Notes under the pieces: model-generated
What the model was told of the DNA's origin: nothing
Seen by the model: the letters and a program-made list of their open reading frames with translations, nothing else
The model's database searches: none
Assembly (NCBI GenBank): GCA_028718375.1
Contig: JAQULZ010000005.1
Location: forward strand, 1 to 49,487
Length of the DNA: 49,487 nucleotides
Direction of reading: 5' to 3'
Source: Victivallaceae bacterium
GTDB lineage: Bacteria > Verrucomicrobiota > Lentisphaeria > Victivallales > Victivallaceae
Made by a program: the position numbers and the translations under genes
Shown: positions 8,481 to 17,079 of the stretch, piece by piece
How the letters are laid out: each line of letters begins with the position of its first letter
How positions within the stretch are numbered: position 1 is the first letter of the stretch

Positions 8481-10499
8481 ATGGAAAAAGCAAATGAGAC
8501 CAGAAATTTTGTTGTCGCCGGTCACAGCGGATGCGGCAAGACCTCGCTTTGCGATCTGATACTTTTCAAAGCCGGGGCCGTCGACCGCCTGGGCAGTGTC
8601 GACCAGAAAACCAGCGCCTCTGATTACAGTCCCGAAGAACAGGAAAAACAGGCCAGTATTTATTCCGTTCCCTTTAACTGCGCCTGGAAAGGCAAAAAGG
8701 TTTTTTTCGTAGACACTCCCGGCTATACTGAATTCATCGGGGAAACCATTGCCCCGATGAACGTAGCGGACAGTCTTTTATTAGTTGTCGATGCCGTCGA
8801 AGGTATCCAGATCGGGTCTACCCGGGCCTGGAAAATCGCCCGCGATCTGAATATGCCGCGCTTTATTCTAATCAATCGCATCGATCAGGACCGCGCCGAT
8901 TTCAAGGCGGTGCTGGCCAAACTGCAGGAAGCTTACGGAAAAACCGTTTGCGTGCCGGTTACCTTGCCGGTAGGGAAAGGGGCGGACTTCCGGGAGGTGG
9001 TCAATGTCCTGCGGGATACGGACATTCCCGAAGAATTGACCGAAGATGCCGCGAAATACCGGGAAATGCTTATGGACACTATCGCCGAATCCGACGAGTC
9101 CCTGATGGAAAAATACCTGGATGGCGGAGAACTCAGCGACGAGGAAATAGCCACCGGTTTATCTACCGCGATCATGAGCGGTGACCTAGTGCCGGTTTAC
9201 GCGGCGAGCGTCGCGAAAGACATCGGCGTGACCAAACTCCTGGACAGCATCAATAATCTTTTCCCCGGCCCCCTGACCCGGCAAACCGTTTCCCTGGCCG
9301 ACAGCAGTGAATTGAAGCTCTCCGCCGACGGCCCGCCGGTCGCCAAGGTCTTCAAATGCGTAGTCGACCCGTTCATCGGCCAGTTGACTTTCTTCAGAGT
9401 AATTTCCGGAACCTTCGCTTCCGACACCGAATATTACAACGTCAACACCGCGACGAAAGAGCGGCTGGGTTCAATTATGCTGTCCAACGGTAAAACTCAG
9501 AAAAACACCGCCTCGATCGGTCCCGGCTGCATCGGCGCCGTGGCAAAGCTCAAAAATACCCATATCGGCGATACCTTGGGCGCCGGCAGTTCCGCCAAAG
9601 CCCTGCCGCCGATAGAATTTCCCCGGCCGGTCATGTCCTATGCGATTTTCCCGGCCAAAAGCGGCGAGGAAGACAAAGTGGCGCAGGGCCTGCATAAACT
9701 GTCCGAAAGCGATCCTACCGTAACTCTCAACCGGCACGGGGAAACCCATGAAATACTGCTTTCCGGGATGGGCGACCAGCATCTGGCTCTGATCGTCAGG
9801 AAACTGAAAGATCATTACAAAGTCGACGTCAACCTTGAAACCCCGAAAGTTCCGTATCGCGAAACCATTACGATTAACGGCGAAGGACATTACCGGCACA
9901 AGAAACAGACCGGCGGCGCCGGCCAGTTCGCGGAAGTATTTTTGCGCATCGAACCGTCCCCGGAAAAATATGAATTTGAAAACAAGGTCGTGGGCGGCAA
10001 TATTCCGAAAAACTTTATCCCGGCAGTGGAAAAGGGCGTGGTCAGTACTCTGGAAGCCGGGCCGCTGGTCGGCTGTCAGGTGGAAAACGTCAAGGTAACC
10101 GTTTACGACGGCAAATACCATCCGGTGGATTCCAACGAAATGGCGTTTAAAATCGCCGGCCGGATGGCGTTTCGCGACGCCATGGCCAAAAGCCGGCCGG
10201 TCATTCTCGAGCCGATCATGAAAGTGAAAATCACTATTCCCAATGATTATATGGGGGACATAACCGGCGACCTGAACCATAAACGCGGCCGGATTCTGGG
10301 CATGGGCACGGAAGAGGGTCTCCAGGTGGTGAACGCGGAAGTTCCCCTGGCGGAAATGGCGAAATACGCCACCGAACTGCGCAGTATGACTCAGGGGCGC
10401 GGTCTTTTCCAGATGGACTTTGAACGCTATGAGCAGGTCCCGGCCAACATTGCCGGCGAAATCATTGCGAAACACCAGGCCGATCAGCAGGAGGATTGA
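8481..10499 (+). CDS. Elongation factor G-like translational GTPase (EF-G-2 type)
   Basis: A 672-residue translational GTPase preceded by AAAAGGAGCTGCT before the ATG. The G domain shows G1 GHSGCGKT (residues 14-21), G3 DTPG (about 78) and a variant G4 NRID in place of NKxD. Domain II (about 290-370), domain III, domain IV (about 465-580, with GGAGQFAEV) and domain V follow in EF-G order. It is shorter and more divergent than canonical FusA, and lies alone rather than with rpsL/rpsG/tuf. It therefore best fits the EF-G-like paralogue group found in many bacteria alongside a canonical FusA; the canonical copy would be elsewhere. Predicted role: cytoplasmic GTP hydrolysis on the ribosome, with unclear specialisation. 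A MITE begins 18 bp after its stop. Confidence 0.88.
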   Translation: MEKANETRNFVVAGHSGCGKTSLCDLILFKAGAVDRLGSVDQKTSASDYSPEEQEKQASIYSVPFNCAWKGKKVFFVDTPGYTEFIGETIAPMNVADSLLLVVDAVEGIQIGSTRAWKIARDLNMPRFILINRIDQDRADFKAVLAKLQEAYGKTVCVPVTLPVGKGADFREVVNVLRDTDIPEELTEDAAKYREMLMDTIAESDESLMEKYLDGGELSDEEIATGLSTAIMSGDLVPVYAASVAKDIGVTKLLDSINNLFPGPLTRQTVSLADSSELKLSADGPPVAKVFKCVVDPFIGQLTFFRVISGTFASDTEYYNVNTATKERLGSIMLSNGKTQKNTASIGPGCIGAVAKLKNTHIGDTLGAGSSAKALPPIEFPRPVMSYAIFPAKSGEEDKVAQGLHKLSESDPTVTLNRHGETHEILLSGMGDQHLALIVRKLKDHYKVDVNLETPKVPYRETITINGEGHYRHKKQTGGAGQFAEVFLRIEPSPEKYEFENKVVGGNIPKNFIPAVEKGVVSTLEAGPLVGCQVENVKVTVYDGKYHPVDSNEMAFKIAGRMAFRDAMAKSRPVILEPIMKVKITIPNDYMGDITGDLNHKRGRILGMGTEEGLQVVNAEVPLAEMAKYATELRSMTQGRGLFQMDFERYEQVPANIAGEIIAKHQADQQED

Positions 10500-10517
10500 G
10501 TCTGGTTTAGAAATTAA

Positions 10518-10784
10518 TACCGAATTGCATTCTAATAGCTAGTAAAAACAGCTTTGATTTTGAGGCTGAGTTGCCGGCAAAAATAATGAGCGATAGGTCT
10601 ATCGCACCATTCTTTTTGCCGGTGAACGAGCCCAAAAGCATGCTGCCGTGTACGGTCGGATTCTTGCGGTGCCGTTTTGCGCCAAAACGAACCGTCGCTA
10701 CCTCGGTAGCGCACAGTTCGTTTTAACGCTTCCGGCATCCGCAATAATTCCGATTTTTACTTGCTCTTAGATTGCAAATCGGTA
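10518..10784. mobile_element. MITE-like element, copy 1 (TA-flanked, about 31-bp imperfect TIRs)
   Basis: A 267-bp element nearly identical to 48917-49183; I count 3 mismatches by eye. Its ends are inverted repeats: TACCGAATTGCATTCTAA at the left and the complement of TACCGATTTGCAATCTAA at the right. The match extends to AGTAAAAA, giving about 27 of 31 positions. The TA at each outer end is consistent with a TA target duplication, as made by IS630/Tc1-mariner transposases. Inside are further stems: CCGGCAAAAA/TTTTTGCCGG, CGCTAC/GTAGCG and AAAACGAAC/GTTCGTTTT. The 70-codon minus-strand ORF covering most of it is carried passively by the repeat. It has no transposase, so it would be non-autonomous. 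Confidence 0.8.
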
Positions 10785-10785
10785 T

Positions 10786-10889
10786 AACCACGAAATACAC
10801 GAAAAAAAGAATTAGTCAATACTGAAAAATCGGTATCAGTACCGACAAATTAAAAAATTTTTCGTGTATTTCGTGTATTCCGTGGTAAA
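10786..10889. repeat. Inverted pair of the 9-bp-periodic CACGAAATA intergenic repeat
   Basis: AACCACGAAATACACGAAAAA at 10786-10806 faces TTCGTGTATTTCGTGTATTCC at about 10861-10881, giving a long imperfect inverted repeat. Each arm is built of tandem units of about 9 bp (consensus CCACGAAAY ACACGAAAT ACACGAAAA). The loop contains a second palindrome, GTCaaTACTGA...TCAGTAccGAC (10815-10845), which shares TAGTCxATACTGAAAAA with the repeat at 7234. The whole lies between the MITE and the stop of the Wzy-like gene, so it could act in the 3' end of the polysaccharide operon transcript. Related single copies are at 37785 and 49188. Confidence 0.7.
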
Positions 10890-10898
10890 AAAAACAAA

Positions 10899-12224
10899 TC
10901 AGTTCTCAACGAGCGCTGCGGGACGTTTCCGGTTCTGCTGATAAATCCTGGCCATGGAAATGATGATCGCAAAGAAAAACATCATCTGATAGAAATTACA
11001 CGGCTGCTTCAGCACCCATTCCAGGTAAGACTGGACATAAAGCGCCGACAATCCCCCGGCGATGGCAATCGGCAGATACAATATTTTCTGATCCCGGTAA
11101 CGGAAGATATTGCGCACGTTAATGATATAAAAATACGCCAGCATGAAGATGAATACGAACATGTTCAGCCAGCCCGTTTCCGCGGCAATCATCAGGTAAA
11201 CGCTTTCCACCAGTCCTTCCTTGAAGCCTTTCGGCAGATAATGTTTGCTGTACGGATACTCGGCATTCACTTTTACCCCGAAATTGTTCAGGCCGATACC
11301 GAAAAATTTATCGTTCGCCATATTTTTGGCCGATACCGCCAAGTTTTCCCGGCATTCCATCGAAGACTTCGGAGCATACGCAAACCGTTCGTAAATCGCA
11401 TCCGCATAAAACAGCAACCCCGCCAAGCCGACTAAACTGATCAGGATGAAAACGAGTATTTTGCGGGTTCTGAAGCGGCTCAGAAAGGAAAAGAACAACA
11501 CCACGGTACAGCATCCAGCATAACACACGATTCCCGCCCGTGACAACGCCAGGCATTCGATAAAACTGCAGATGCCGAACAACCCGAGCAGCCAGAGCGT
11601 CGTAATCTGTTTCGTTTTGATTTCCAGCAGCAAGGCCAGAAAAATTCCTCCCAGCGTCATAAAATACATCGACAGCGAATTCTGATGGGGAAACGGACCG
11701 CCGGGCTGATAGACGCCCATCCGTTTCTGATAGACCACCGCCAGAAAAGTATAGATGACGATCACCGGCAACATGCCGATCACCTGCTGAATGTGCTCCA
11801 GGTCAATAAAATAATTATACCACACCCAGAAATAAAAATACATTTTAGTCATTGACCATACTTCAAATTCCGAATACAACAGATTGGCGGAGTTTCTGAG
11901 CGAAATCACGCTGAACAGGTAATAAATGAAAAACAGCAGACTGCCGGGAGGAAACCATTTTATCTTGAATTTCGGTTTAATTATGATCAGAAAAAAAACC
12001 ACGAGCGTCGCCAGGTCGACGATCCCGACTTCGAAACCGCGCGAAGTCCCGCGGTAATCCTTGTGTGAATAAAAATTGATCGTTCCGGCCAGACTGGCGG
12101 TGAAAAACATCATCATGAATACAATGATTTTTTCCCAAAATTTACTGCTGTAGGCCAGAACGACGGCAACCGGCACGCCGATGAGGAGCGCCAGAAAAAA
12201 GATGATATATTTATACTCCGACAT
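10899..12224 (-). CDS. O-antigen ligase / Wzy-type polysaccharide polymerase-like membrane protein
   Basis: A 441-residue integral membrane protein with about ten to twelve hydrophobic helices, the first starting directly after MSEYKY. The pattern fits the Wzy_C/O-antigen ligase family. There is a central GGPFPHQNSLSMYFM segment, a helix pair around SRAGIVCYAG, and a large periplasmic loop containing the family-type GIGLNNFGVKVNAEYP motif. It would polymerise or ligate undecaprenyl-linked repeat units in the inner membrane. It is the last gene of the polysaccharide operon, 2 bp after the Wza-like gene. Polymerase and ligase functions cannot be told apart from sequence; with Wzc- and Wza-like partners adjacent, polymerase is more likely. 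Confidence 0.8.
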   Translation of the reverse strand: MSEYKYIIFFLALLIGVPVAVVLAYSSKFWEKIIVFMMMFFTASLAGTINFYSHKDYRGTSRGFEVGIVDLATLVVFFLIIIKPKFKIKWFPPGSLLFFIYYLFSVISLRNSANLLYSEFEVWSMTKMYFYFWVWYNYFIDLEHIQQVIGMLPVIVIYTFLAVVYQKRMGVYQPGGPFPHQNSLSMYFMTLGGIFLALLLEIKTKQITTLWLLGLFGICSFIECLALSRAGIVCYAGCCTVVLFFSFLSRFRTRKILVFILISLVGLAGLLFYADAIYERFAYAPKSSMECRENLAVSAKNMANDKFFGIGLNNFGVKVNAEYPYSKHYLPKGFKEGLVESVYLMIAAETGWLNMFVFIFMLAYFYIINVRNIFRYRDQKILYLPIAIAGGLSALYVQSYLEWVLKQPCNFYQMMFFFAIIISMARIYQQNRKRPAALVEN

Positions 12225-12226
12225 GG

Positions 12227-13291
12227 TTAATTGGAAGTTCCGCTGATCGCCACGTTGGCGCTGCTGAACGGACCGGCCAGCAGGTTGAGGGCGGCGATGG
12301 TCGGGACGATTTTCCGGATGACATCGTTATACGCGGACAGGCCGCCTTTGGGTACGTAAACAATGTCGTTGGGTTCCAGGGCGAAATCAAAGCCGTTGCC
12401 TTCCAGGATATTGTCGATATTGACCTTATACACTTTCGGATTGACCAGGCTGCCGCGGATAACCATCACCATTTCCGAATGTTCGATCGTCATGCCGCGG
12501 GCATAAGCCAGCGCCTTCAGCAAAGTCAGGTCTTTCTTGTAGCCGATGCTGGCGGGATTGTTGACCTCGCCGAGGACGTATACCGAAGTGTTCAGGTTGG
12601 ACGGAATATAGATGTAATCCCCGTTCAGGAGGGGAATATTGTTGAGCGCATCCCCTTCATATAAAGCCTTCGAAAAATTGACCGGCAATATCTTGCCGCT
12701 CCGCACTATGTAGGCATCCTTCAGATTGGCGATTTCCACGGAGTCGCCGCCGAACACTCCCATCGCCAGACCGCCGGCCATGGCGATAGCGTCGGTGATG
12801 CGCGCGTCATTGCTGATGACATACCGGTTGGGAGTCTTGACTTTGCCCAGGATGGTAAAAGTCGCACTCTGAATGCGTTTCGGCGCCAGTGATATTTTGG
12901 GATTACGGATATATTTGCCCAGCTTGTTCTCAATCAGTTTTGTCGCATCCTGGATGGTCATGCCGCCGATCTTTACCGGCCCGATTAAGGCGATGCTGAT
13001 ATAACCGTCCGGAGTTACCGTAAGTCCCGTATGCAGCAGTTCCGGATTGTCGTAGACGGAGAAATCAAAGACATCTCCGCCGGAAATCCGGTACGGCGGC
13101 CGCTGGACCTGTTGCAGTTCAGTCAGTTCACGTTTTATCTCCTCCGGACTTTTCCGCTCCACCTTGACTTCTTCCAATTCCTGTTTCTGGGCCAGTTTCA
13201 ACGGCACCTGGGGGGCCATGTAGTTGCATCCGGCAATAAATAAAACACTGCCGGCGAATATGCCTGCCGTTAAAAAAGCGCTTGCGTTCAA
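12227..13291 (-). CDS. Polysaccharide export lipoprotein, Wza/GumB-like (SLBB)
   Basis: An outer-membrane polysaccharide export protein. A hydrophobic signal ends in the lipobox LFIAGC. The Poly_export domain (YRISGGDVFDFSVYDNPEL) follows, then two SLBB regions (TFTILGKVKTPNRY and VYVLGEVNNPASIGYKK). The start is uncertain. The track uses an ATG at 13375 that overlaps the upstream gene by 65 bp and has AAGGA before it. I prefer the TTG at 13291, which lies 20 bp after the upstream stop behind AAAGGGGGCGG and puts the signal sequence at the N-terminus. The protein should form the periplasmic/outer-membrane channel for the polymer, working with the Wzc-like protein encoded directly upstream. 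Confidence 0.87.
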   Translation of the reverse strand: MNASAFLTAGIFAGSVLFIAGCNYMAPQVPLKLAQKQELEEVKVERKSPEEIKRELTELQQVQRPPYRISGGDVFDFSVYDNPELLHTGLTVTPDGYISIALIGPVKIGGMTIQDATKLIENKLGKYIRNPKISLAPKRIQSATFTILGKVKTPNRYVISNDARITDAIAMAGGLAMGVFGGDSVEIANLKDAYIVRSGKILPVNFSKALYEGDALNNIPLLNGDYIYIPSNLNTSVYVLGEVNNPASIGYKKDLTLLKALAYARGMTIEHSEMVMVIRGSLVNPKVYKVNIDNILEGNGFDFALEPNDIVYVPKGGLSAYNDVIRKIVPTIAALNLLAGPFSSANVAISGTSN

Positions 13292-13310
13292 TATACCGCC
13301 CCCTTTACTG

Positions 13311-15335
13311 CTAAATATTTTTGCCGAAATATCTCTTCTCGACACTGTTGATGACGACGCCGATATTTTTGACATGGTGTTCCTTGAGATATTTGATACA
13401 GTTCACCAGCGTCATTTTTCTGGATTTCTTGAATTTCGTCATGATAACGGTGGTATGGGCCGCCGAACAGATGGTAGCGAACAGCGGTTCATTCCGCTTG
13501 AAGTTGAACAGTTCCCAAAAAATGAAATCATAATCGTCCAGGTAACTGATGAATTTTTCAATCTGTACCATATCCAGCGGTACGATGTAGCTGTAATTGT
13601 CCAGCAGAAAATAAAGGTGATCATTATTTTCCCTCGCCAGACCGGGATCTATCGCCTGGTCATTGTAGATGAAATCATTGATCTTATACTGCAGGAGTCC
13701 GGACGCCAGTTCATTGCAACTGGAAATATATAAGGTTTTCTTTTCCATCGGGCCGAAAATATCAATACATTTCTTGATGAAAAACGTCTTGCCGGCGCCG
13801 CCTTCCACATCGCCGAACGCGATCAGCACCTTTTTATGATGTTCCTTGAGGTCGTTCTTGAAAATCCGGGTGAAAACAATCTGAATGGCGGAATAGAATT
13901 TTTTCAGTTTGACTTCATTGATTCGGGGCAGACTGCCCAGAACATTCACATGCAGGACGTGCTCGACATCAAATTCCGATTTTATCGTCAAATCGATTGC
14001 TTCGAGCAGAACAGCGCAAACTCCGGCCAATACCAGCCCCAGCATGATCCCCATGACCAATATTTTCCGCCGTTTATCCACGGTCGGATAAACCGGCGGT
14101 TCCGCTTTTTCAAATACCCTGAGATCACTGACGCTGGAAGTCAGCGCCAGACTCATTTCAGTAACCCCCTTATCCAGTTTTCTCAACAGATCATAATTCA
14201 GCTCTATTTTCCGGTTTATTTCTTTGTATTCATTGGCGGTTTTGTCCAAATGTCCCAGTTGCTCTTCCAGCTCCTTTTTTTCCCTGGCATATTTTATCAG
14301 GGTAAAGCTCAGACTCTTGAGCTCGGTCTGAGCCGCGAAAACTTCGTCTTCCAAGTGAATGAGATGCCAGTTTTTGCCGTAAGTGATTTTCCCGGCCGGA
14401 CGTTTTTCCTTTTTGTCCAGTTCCATTTTCTTCTTCAGGGCTTTTATTTCGGCAATGAGTTTCTGCACCTTGGGATTGATATCGGTATAGCGCTGGCGGA
14501 GGATATCCAGTTCGTTGTTCTTCATCACCAGGGCGGTATCATCCACGGCCGTCACTTCATAGGAAAGCTTGACTTCGGGTTCCAGTTTCTGCATTTTTTC
14601 CAGGCATTCCCGGATTCGTATCTTCAGCGCGTATTCGCGTTGTTCCGTCTGAGTTATCTTTTCCTCCAGCCGGGAAAGCTCTGTGAAATGTTTGGAATGT
14701 TCCAGGGCGATAGCACTTATCCCGTGTTTGTTCAGATAAGCTTTCTTCTCGGCTTCCAGATTCTTGATTTCATTCATAACCAGTATCTTCTGCCGGCTGA
14801 AATAATCATATTTTTTCTGGACGGAACGGTTACGCATCTTTTCATAAGCCTGTAAAAATACTTTTCCCAATTCGTTCGCAATATCCGCGGAGTCCTGGGG
14901 ATCAGGGGTAATGGCGCTGATATTGATCATGCTCCGGTTATGTTCATCCACGGAAACCGAAGTGGCGCCGTAGAGGGACTGGAGGGATTCGGACAATTTC
15001 AGATTGGTGATCACGGCCCTCATATTGTCTTTGGTGCGAATCATTTCCTTAATGACATCGACGGAAAACTGCTGGCGCAGGGTGGACAATTCGTTTTCCT
15101 TTTCCGGTTCGGGAGCGGTCTTGAACAGGATGCAGGTTGCCTGCCACAGCTTAGGCATGGAATAAATATAAGTGATGGTCATGGCGATAACGGCAACCGG
15201 GATCAGCAGCAGGAACGGCAGGCGACGGCGCAGCGAGATCAGGAAAACCCGCACGTCATATTTAAAGATGCCGACGTCAAGTCCCCCCAGAAAAGACTGT
15301 TCTTCAGTTTCCGTATTCTTGTGCTCGTCCTGCAT
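13311..15335 (-). CDS. Wzc-like polysaccharide co-polymerase with degenerate ATPase domain
   Basis: A 674-residue inner-membrane protein. An N-terminal Wzz domain has a transmembrane helix at about residues 38-58. A long periplasmic coiled-coil (about 150-400) is rich in Glu/Lys and Leu. A second helix lies at about 420-445 (KILVMGIMLGLVLAGV), followed by a cytoplasmic MinD/BY-kinase-like domain. Walker A is recognisable (GDVEGGAGKTF). However, the Walker A' Asp signature is replaced by LYISSC, the Walker B position reads FIFWELF, and the C-terminus has no tyrosine cluster. By BY-kinase standards it probably no longer autophosphorylates on tyrosine and may act only in chain-length control and assembly with the Wza-like and Wzy-like proteins. 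Confidence 0.85.
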   Translation of the reverse strand: MQDEHKNTETEEQSFLGGLDVGIFKYDVRVFLISLRRRLPFLLLIPVAVIAMTITYIYSMPKLWQATCILFKTAPEPEKENELSTLRQQFSVDVIKEMIRTKDNMRAVITNLKLSESLQSLYGATSVSVDEHNRSMINISAITPDPQDSADIANELGKVFLQAYEKMRNRSVQKKYDYFSRQKILVMNEIKNLEAEKKAYLNKHGISAIALEHSKHFTELSRLEEKITQTEQREYALKIRIRECLEKMQKLEPEVKLSYEVTAVDDTALVMKNNELDILRQRYTDINPKVQKLIAEIKALKKKMELDKKEKRPAGKITYGKNWHLIHLEDEVFAAQTELKSLSFTLIKYAREKKELEEQLGHLDKTANEYKEINRKIELNYDLLRKLDKGVTEMSLALTSSVSDLRVFEKAEPPVYPTVDKRRKILVMGIMLGLVLAGVCAVLLEAIDLTIKSEFDVEHVLHVNVLGSLPRINEVKLKKFYSAIQIVFTRIFKNDLKEHHKKVLIAFGDVEGGAGKTFFIKKCIDIFGPMEKKTLYISSCNELASGLLQYKINDFIYNDQAIDPGLARENNDHLYFLLDNYSYIVPLDMVQIEKFISYLDDYDFIFWELFNFKRNEPLFATICSAAHTTVIMTKFKKSRKMTLVNCIKYLKEHHVKNIGVVINSVEKRYFGKNI

Positions 15336-15353
15336 CCGCTATCATCCTTTGTC

Positions 15354-16457
15354 CTAATTCAGCCGGTTCCAACAAATTAGAAAATTCTTCCCATTCCGAC
15401 GATTAGTATAATCGCTGTGGAGGGAATGTTCAAATAATAAACAGAGCAAAACCTCCAAAAGCTTCAGCCGGGGAGACGCGATGGAAAACAGAAAACGCCA
15501 CCCGAGGCGCCGCATGTAAACCGTGTTCAAAATAAAATTTTTCACGATCTCCCGGAGTCCGAAACCGGGCGTCAGATAACATCGGGTTTCCAAAACCATT
15601 TTCAGTTCCCGCAGATTATTGATTGGAAAATTGCAGCAGACGCTGAAGAAATGCAGACAAGCCCGTTCAAACAGCATCATTGCCGTTCCCCGCAATTCCA
15701 CCAGTTCCTGGATTGAATAAATTTCCGGCGACAGCTTGAACTGTACCGCCAAACGATACATTTCCATGGTTTCGTCCTCCGGCGGCATCTGTTCCAGCAG
15801 CCGGAGCCGTTCCACTACCGAGAGACAATATTGATCCCGCAGCAGGAGCAGCACATCTCCGCAGGACTGGATCGCTTTGTATAAATTACGTCCAATAAAA
15901 TCCCGGTCATTTTCCGTGAGATTTTCCCGTTCCAAGCGCTGCTGGGCAAACAGCAGCCCGGCGCCGCGGTTGAGAAGCAGCCGAAGACCTTCCGTATGCG
16001 GCAGGTAATGCAGTCCGTAAGCCGGCAGCAGTTTCAGGACGGTTTCGTCCCCGTAGATGACTTTATGGCCCTCCCGCAACTCCTGCCACATGATAGTAGC
16101 CGGCAATTTCGAAAGTTGCTTCCGGGTCTTAACCGGCCCGAAATCGACCTTGACGCCGATTTTCCGGCTGAGCTTCCGGCCCAATACTTTCAATACCCCG
16201 TTGATTTTTCTTATCCGGCGCCAGCCGCAGTTTTCCGCAATGACGAAAAAATCCAGGTCATTATAAAGTTTTTCCGTTCCGTCATCCGTAGAAAAAACTC
16301 CGCCTTCCCCGCGCCCGTAACCGCCGCCGAGTACCACGGCGGCGATATCTCTGCTGACTTGCGCGGCACTTACCGCCGCGACCACGGTATCCAGACATTT
16401 ATCCAGCATCGCGTCGAACGCGGCATCGCCGTATACCGTATACTTACTTTTTCCCAT
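15354..16457 (-). CDS. Pol-beta superfamily nucleotidyltransferase-like protein in the polysaccharide operon
   Basis: A 367-residue protein with GGGAGAAG before its ATG; it overlaps the upstream kinase gene by 14 bp. The N-terminal 120 residues show a minimal nucleotidyltransferase pattern: VVLGGGYGRGEGG followed by NDLDFFV, then a third acidic strand in KVDFGPV. These match the helix-turn GG/GS motif and the DxD metal ligands of the pol-beta superfamily. The rest is helical with no recognised domain. It could transfer a nucleotide or act on a small-molecule or sugar acceptor; I do not recognise a characterised family. Tight coupling to the uridine-kinase-like gene suggests a shared substrate or pathway. 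Confidence 0.6.
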   Translation of the reverse strand: MGKSKYTVYGDAAFDAMLDKCLDTVVAAVSAAQVSRDIAAVVLGGGYGRGEGGVFSTDDGTEKLYNDLDFFVIAENCGWRRIRKINGVLKVLGRKLSRKIGVKVDFGPVKTRKQLSKLPATIMWQELREGHKVIYGDETVLKLLPAYGLHYLPHTEGLRLLLNRGAGLLFAQQRLERENLTENDRDFIGRNLYKAIQSCGDVLLLLRDQYCLSVVERLRLLEQMPPEDETMEMYRLAVQFKLSPEIYSIQELVELRGTAMMLFERACLHFFSVCCNFPINNLRELKMVLETRCYLTPGFGLREIVKNFILNTVYMRRLGWRFLFSIASPRLKLLEVLLCLLFEHSLHSDYTNRRNGKNFLICWNRLN

Positions 16458-17079
16458 TCAGCTTCTCCCGTAAAAATTCCAGCGCCTGCCGCTGATTATC
16501 GGCCGGGACGGCGGTGTTGCCGTCCAGCATCAGATCAGCATAATGGCAGTACGGTTCGATATATTCCGCATGCATGGGGCGGACATCGTTCAGATACTGG
16601 CGGATAACCAGCTCAATCGGCAACCGGCGCACCGCCGTATCCCGCTCAATCCGCCGCGCCAGCCGGAGATCGGCGTCCGCCCGAACGAAAATCTTCGCCG
16701 TCGCCAGCCGGCGCAGCGGCCCGGAATACAGCGCGAAAATTCCTTCGAGAATAATGAAGTCAGTAACCGGTAAAAAACGGTCTGTTTCGGTAACCCGGTG
16801 AGTCCTGAAATCGTAATGCCGTTCCCGCACCTGCCGCCCGGCCCGCAAATCCCGCAAGTCCCGGAACAGCGACTCGAAATCAACCGCTTCCGGGCGGTCG
16901 AAATTCCTGCGGTCGGCTTCGGCCGGCGTCAGGGAACCCAAATCGAAATAATAATTATCCATAGAAATTACCGCGGCCGTGCCGAATATATGCAGCGCTT
17001 CGGCCAATTCGGCCGCCAGGGTGGTTTTACCCGAACACGAGCCGCCGCCAACCAGAATTATGTCAGTCCTTCTGCGCAT
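16444..17079 (-). CDS. Uridine kinase / phosphoribulokinase-like P-loop kinase
   Basis: A 211-residue P-loop kinase. Walker A is GGGSCSGKTT near the N-terminus. MDNYYFDLGSL matches the uridine kinase MDxFY substrate segment, FDRPEAVDFE matches the family FDxPxAxD pattern, and IILEGIFAL gives the ExxxA strand. A RRIERDTA helix forms the lid. Uridine kinases phosphorylate uridine or cytidine, and relatives act on other small alcohols. Its position inside a polysaccharide operon, overlapping both neighbours (17 bp upstream, 14 bp downstream), is unusual for a pyrimidine-salvage enzyme. It may phosphorylate a precursor for an unusual activated sugar, but that is inference. Confidence 0.8.
   Translation of the reverse strand: MRRRTDIILVGGGSCSGKTTLAAELAEALHIFGTAAVISMDNYYFDLGSLTPAEADRRNFDRPEAVDFESLFRDLRDLRAGRQVRERHYDFRTHRVTETDRFLPVTDFIILEGIFALYSGPLRRLATAKIFVRADADLRLARRIERDTAVRRLPIELVIRQYLNDVRPMHAEYIEPYCHYADLMLDGNTAVPADNQRQALEFLREKLNGKK

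Noticed and set aside
10532-10744. 70-aa minus-strand ORF, also at 48931-49143, as a conserved protein gene
   Set aside because: It lies wholly inside the 267-bp inverted-repeat element, so its conservation between copies follows from the repeat. There is no ribosome site and the residue pattern is not protein-like.
13836-14855. 339-aa plus-strand ORF within the Wzc-like gene
   Set aside because: Phe/Gln-rich shadow of the Lys/Glu-rich coiled-coil coding region on the opposite strand.
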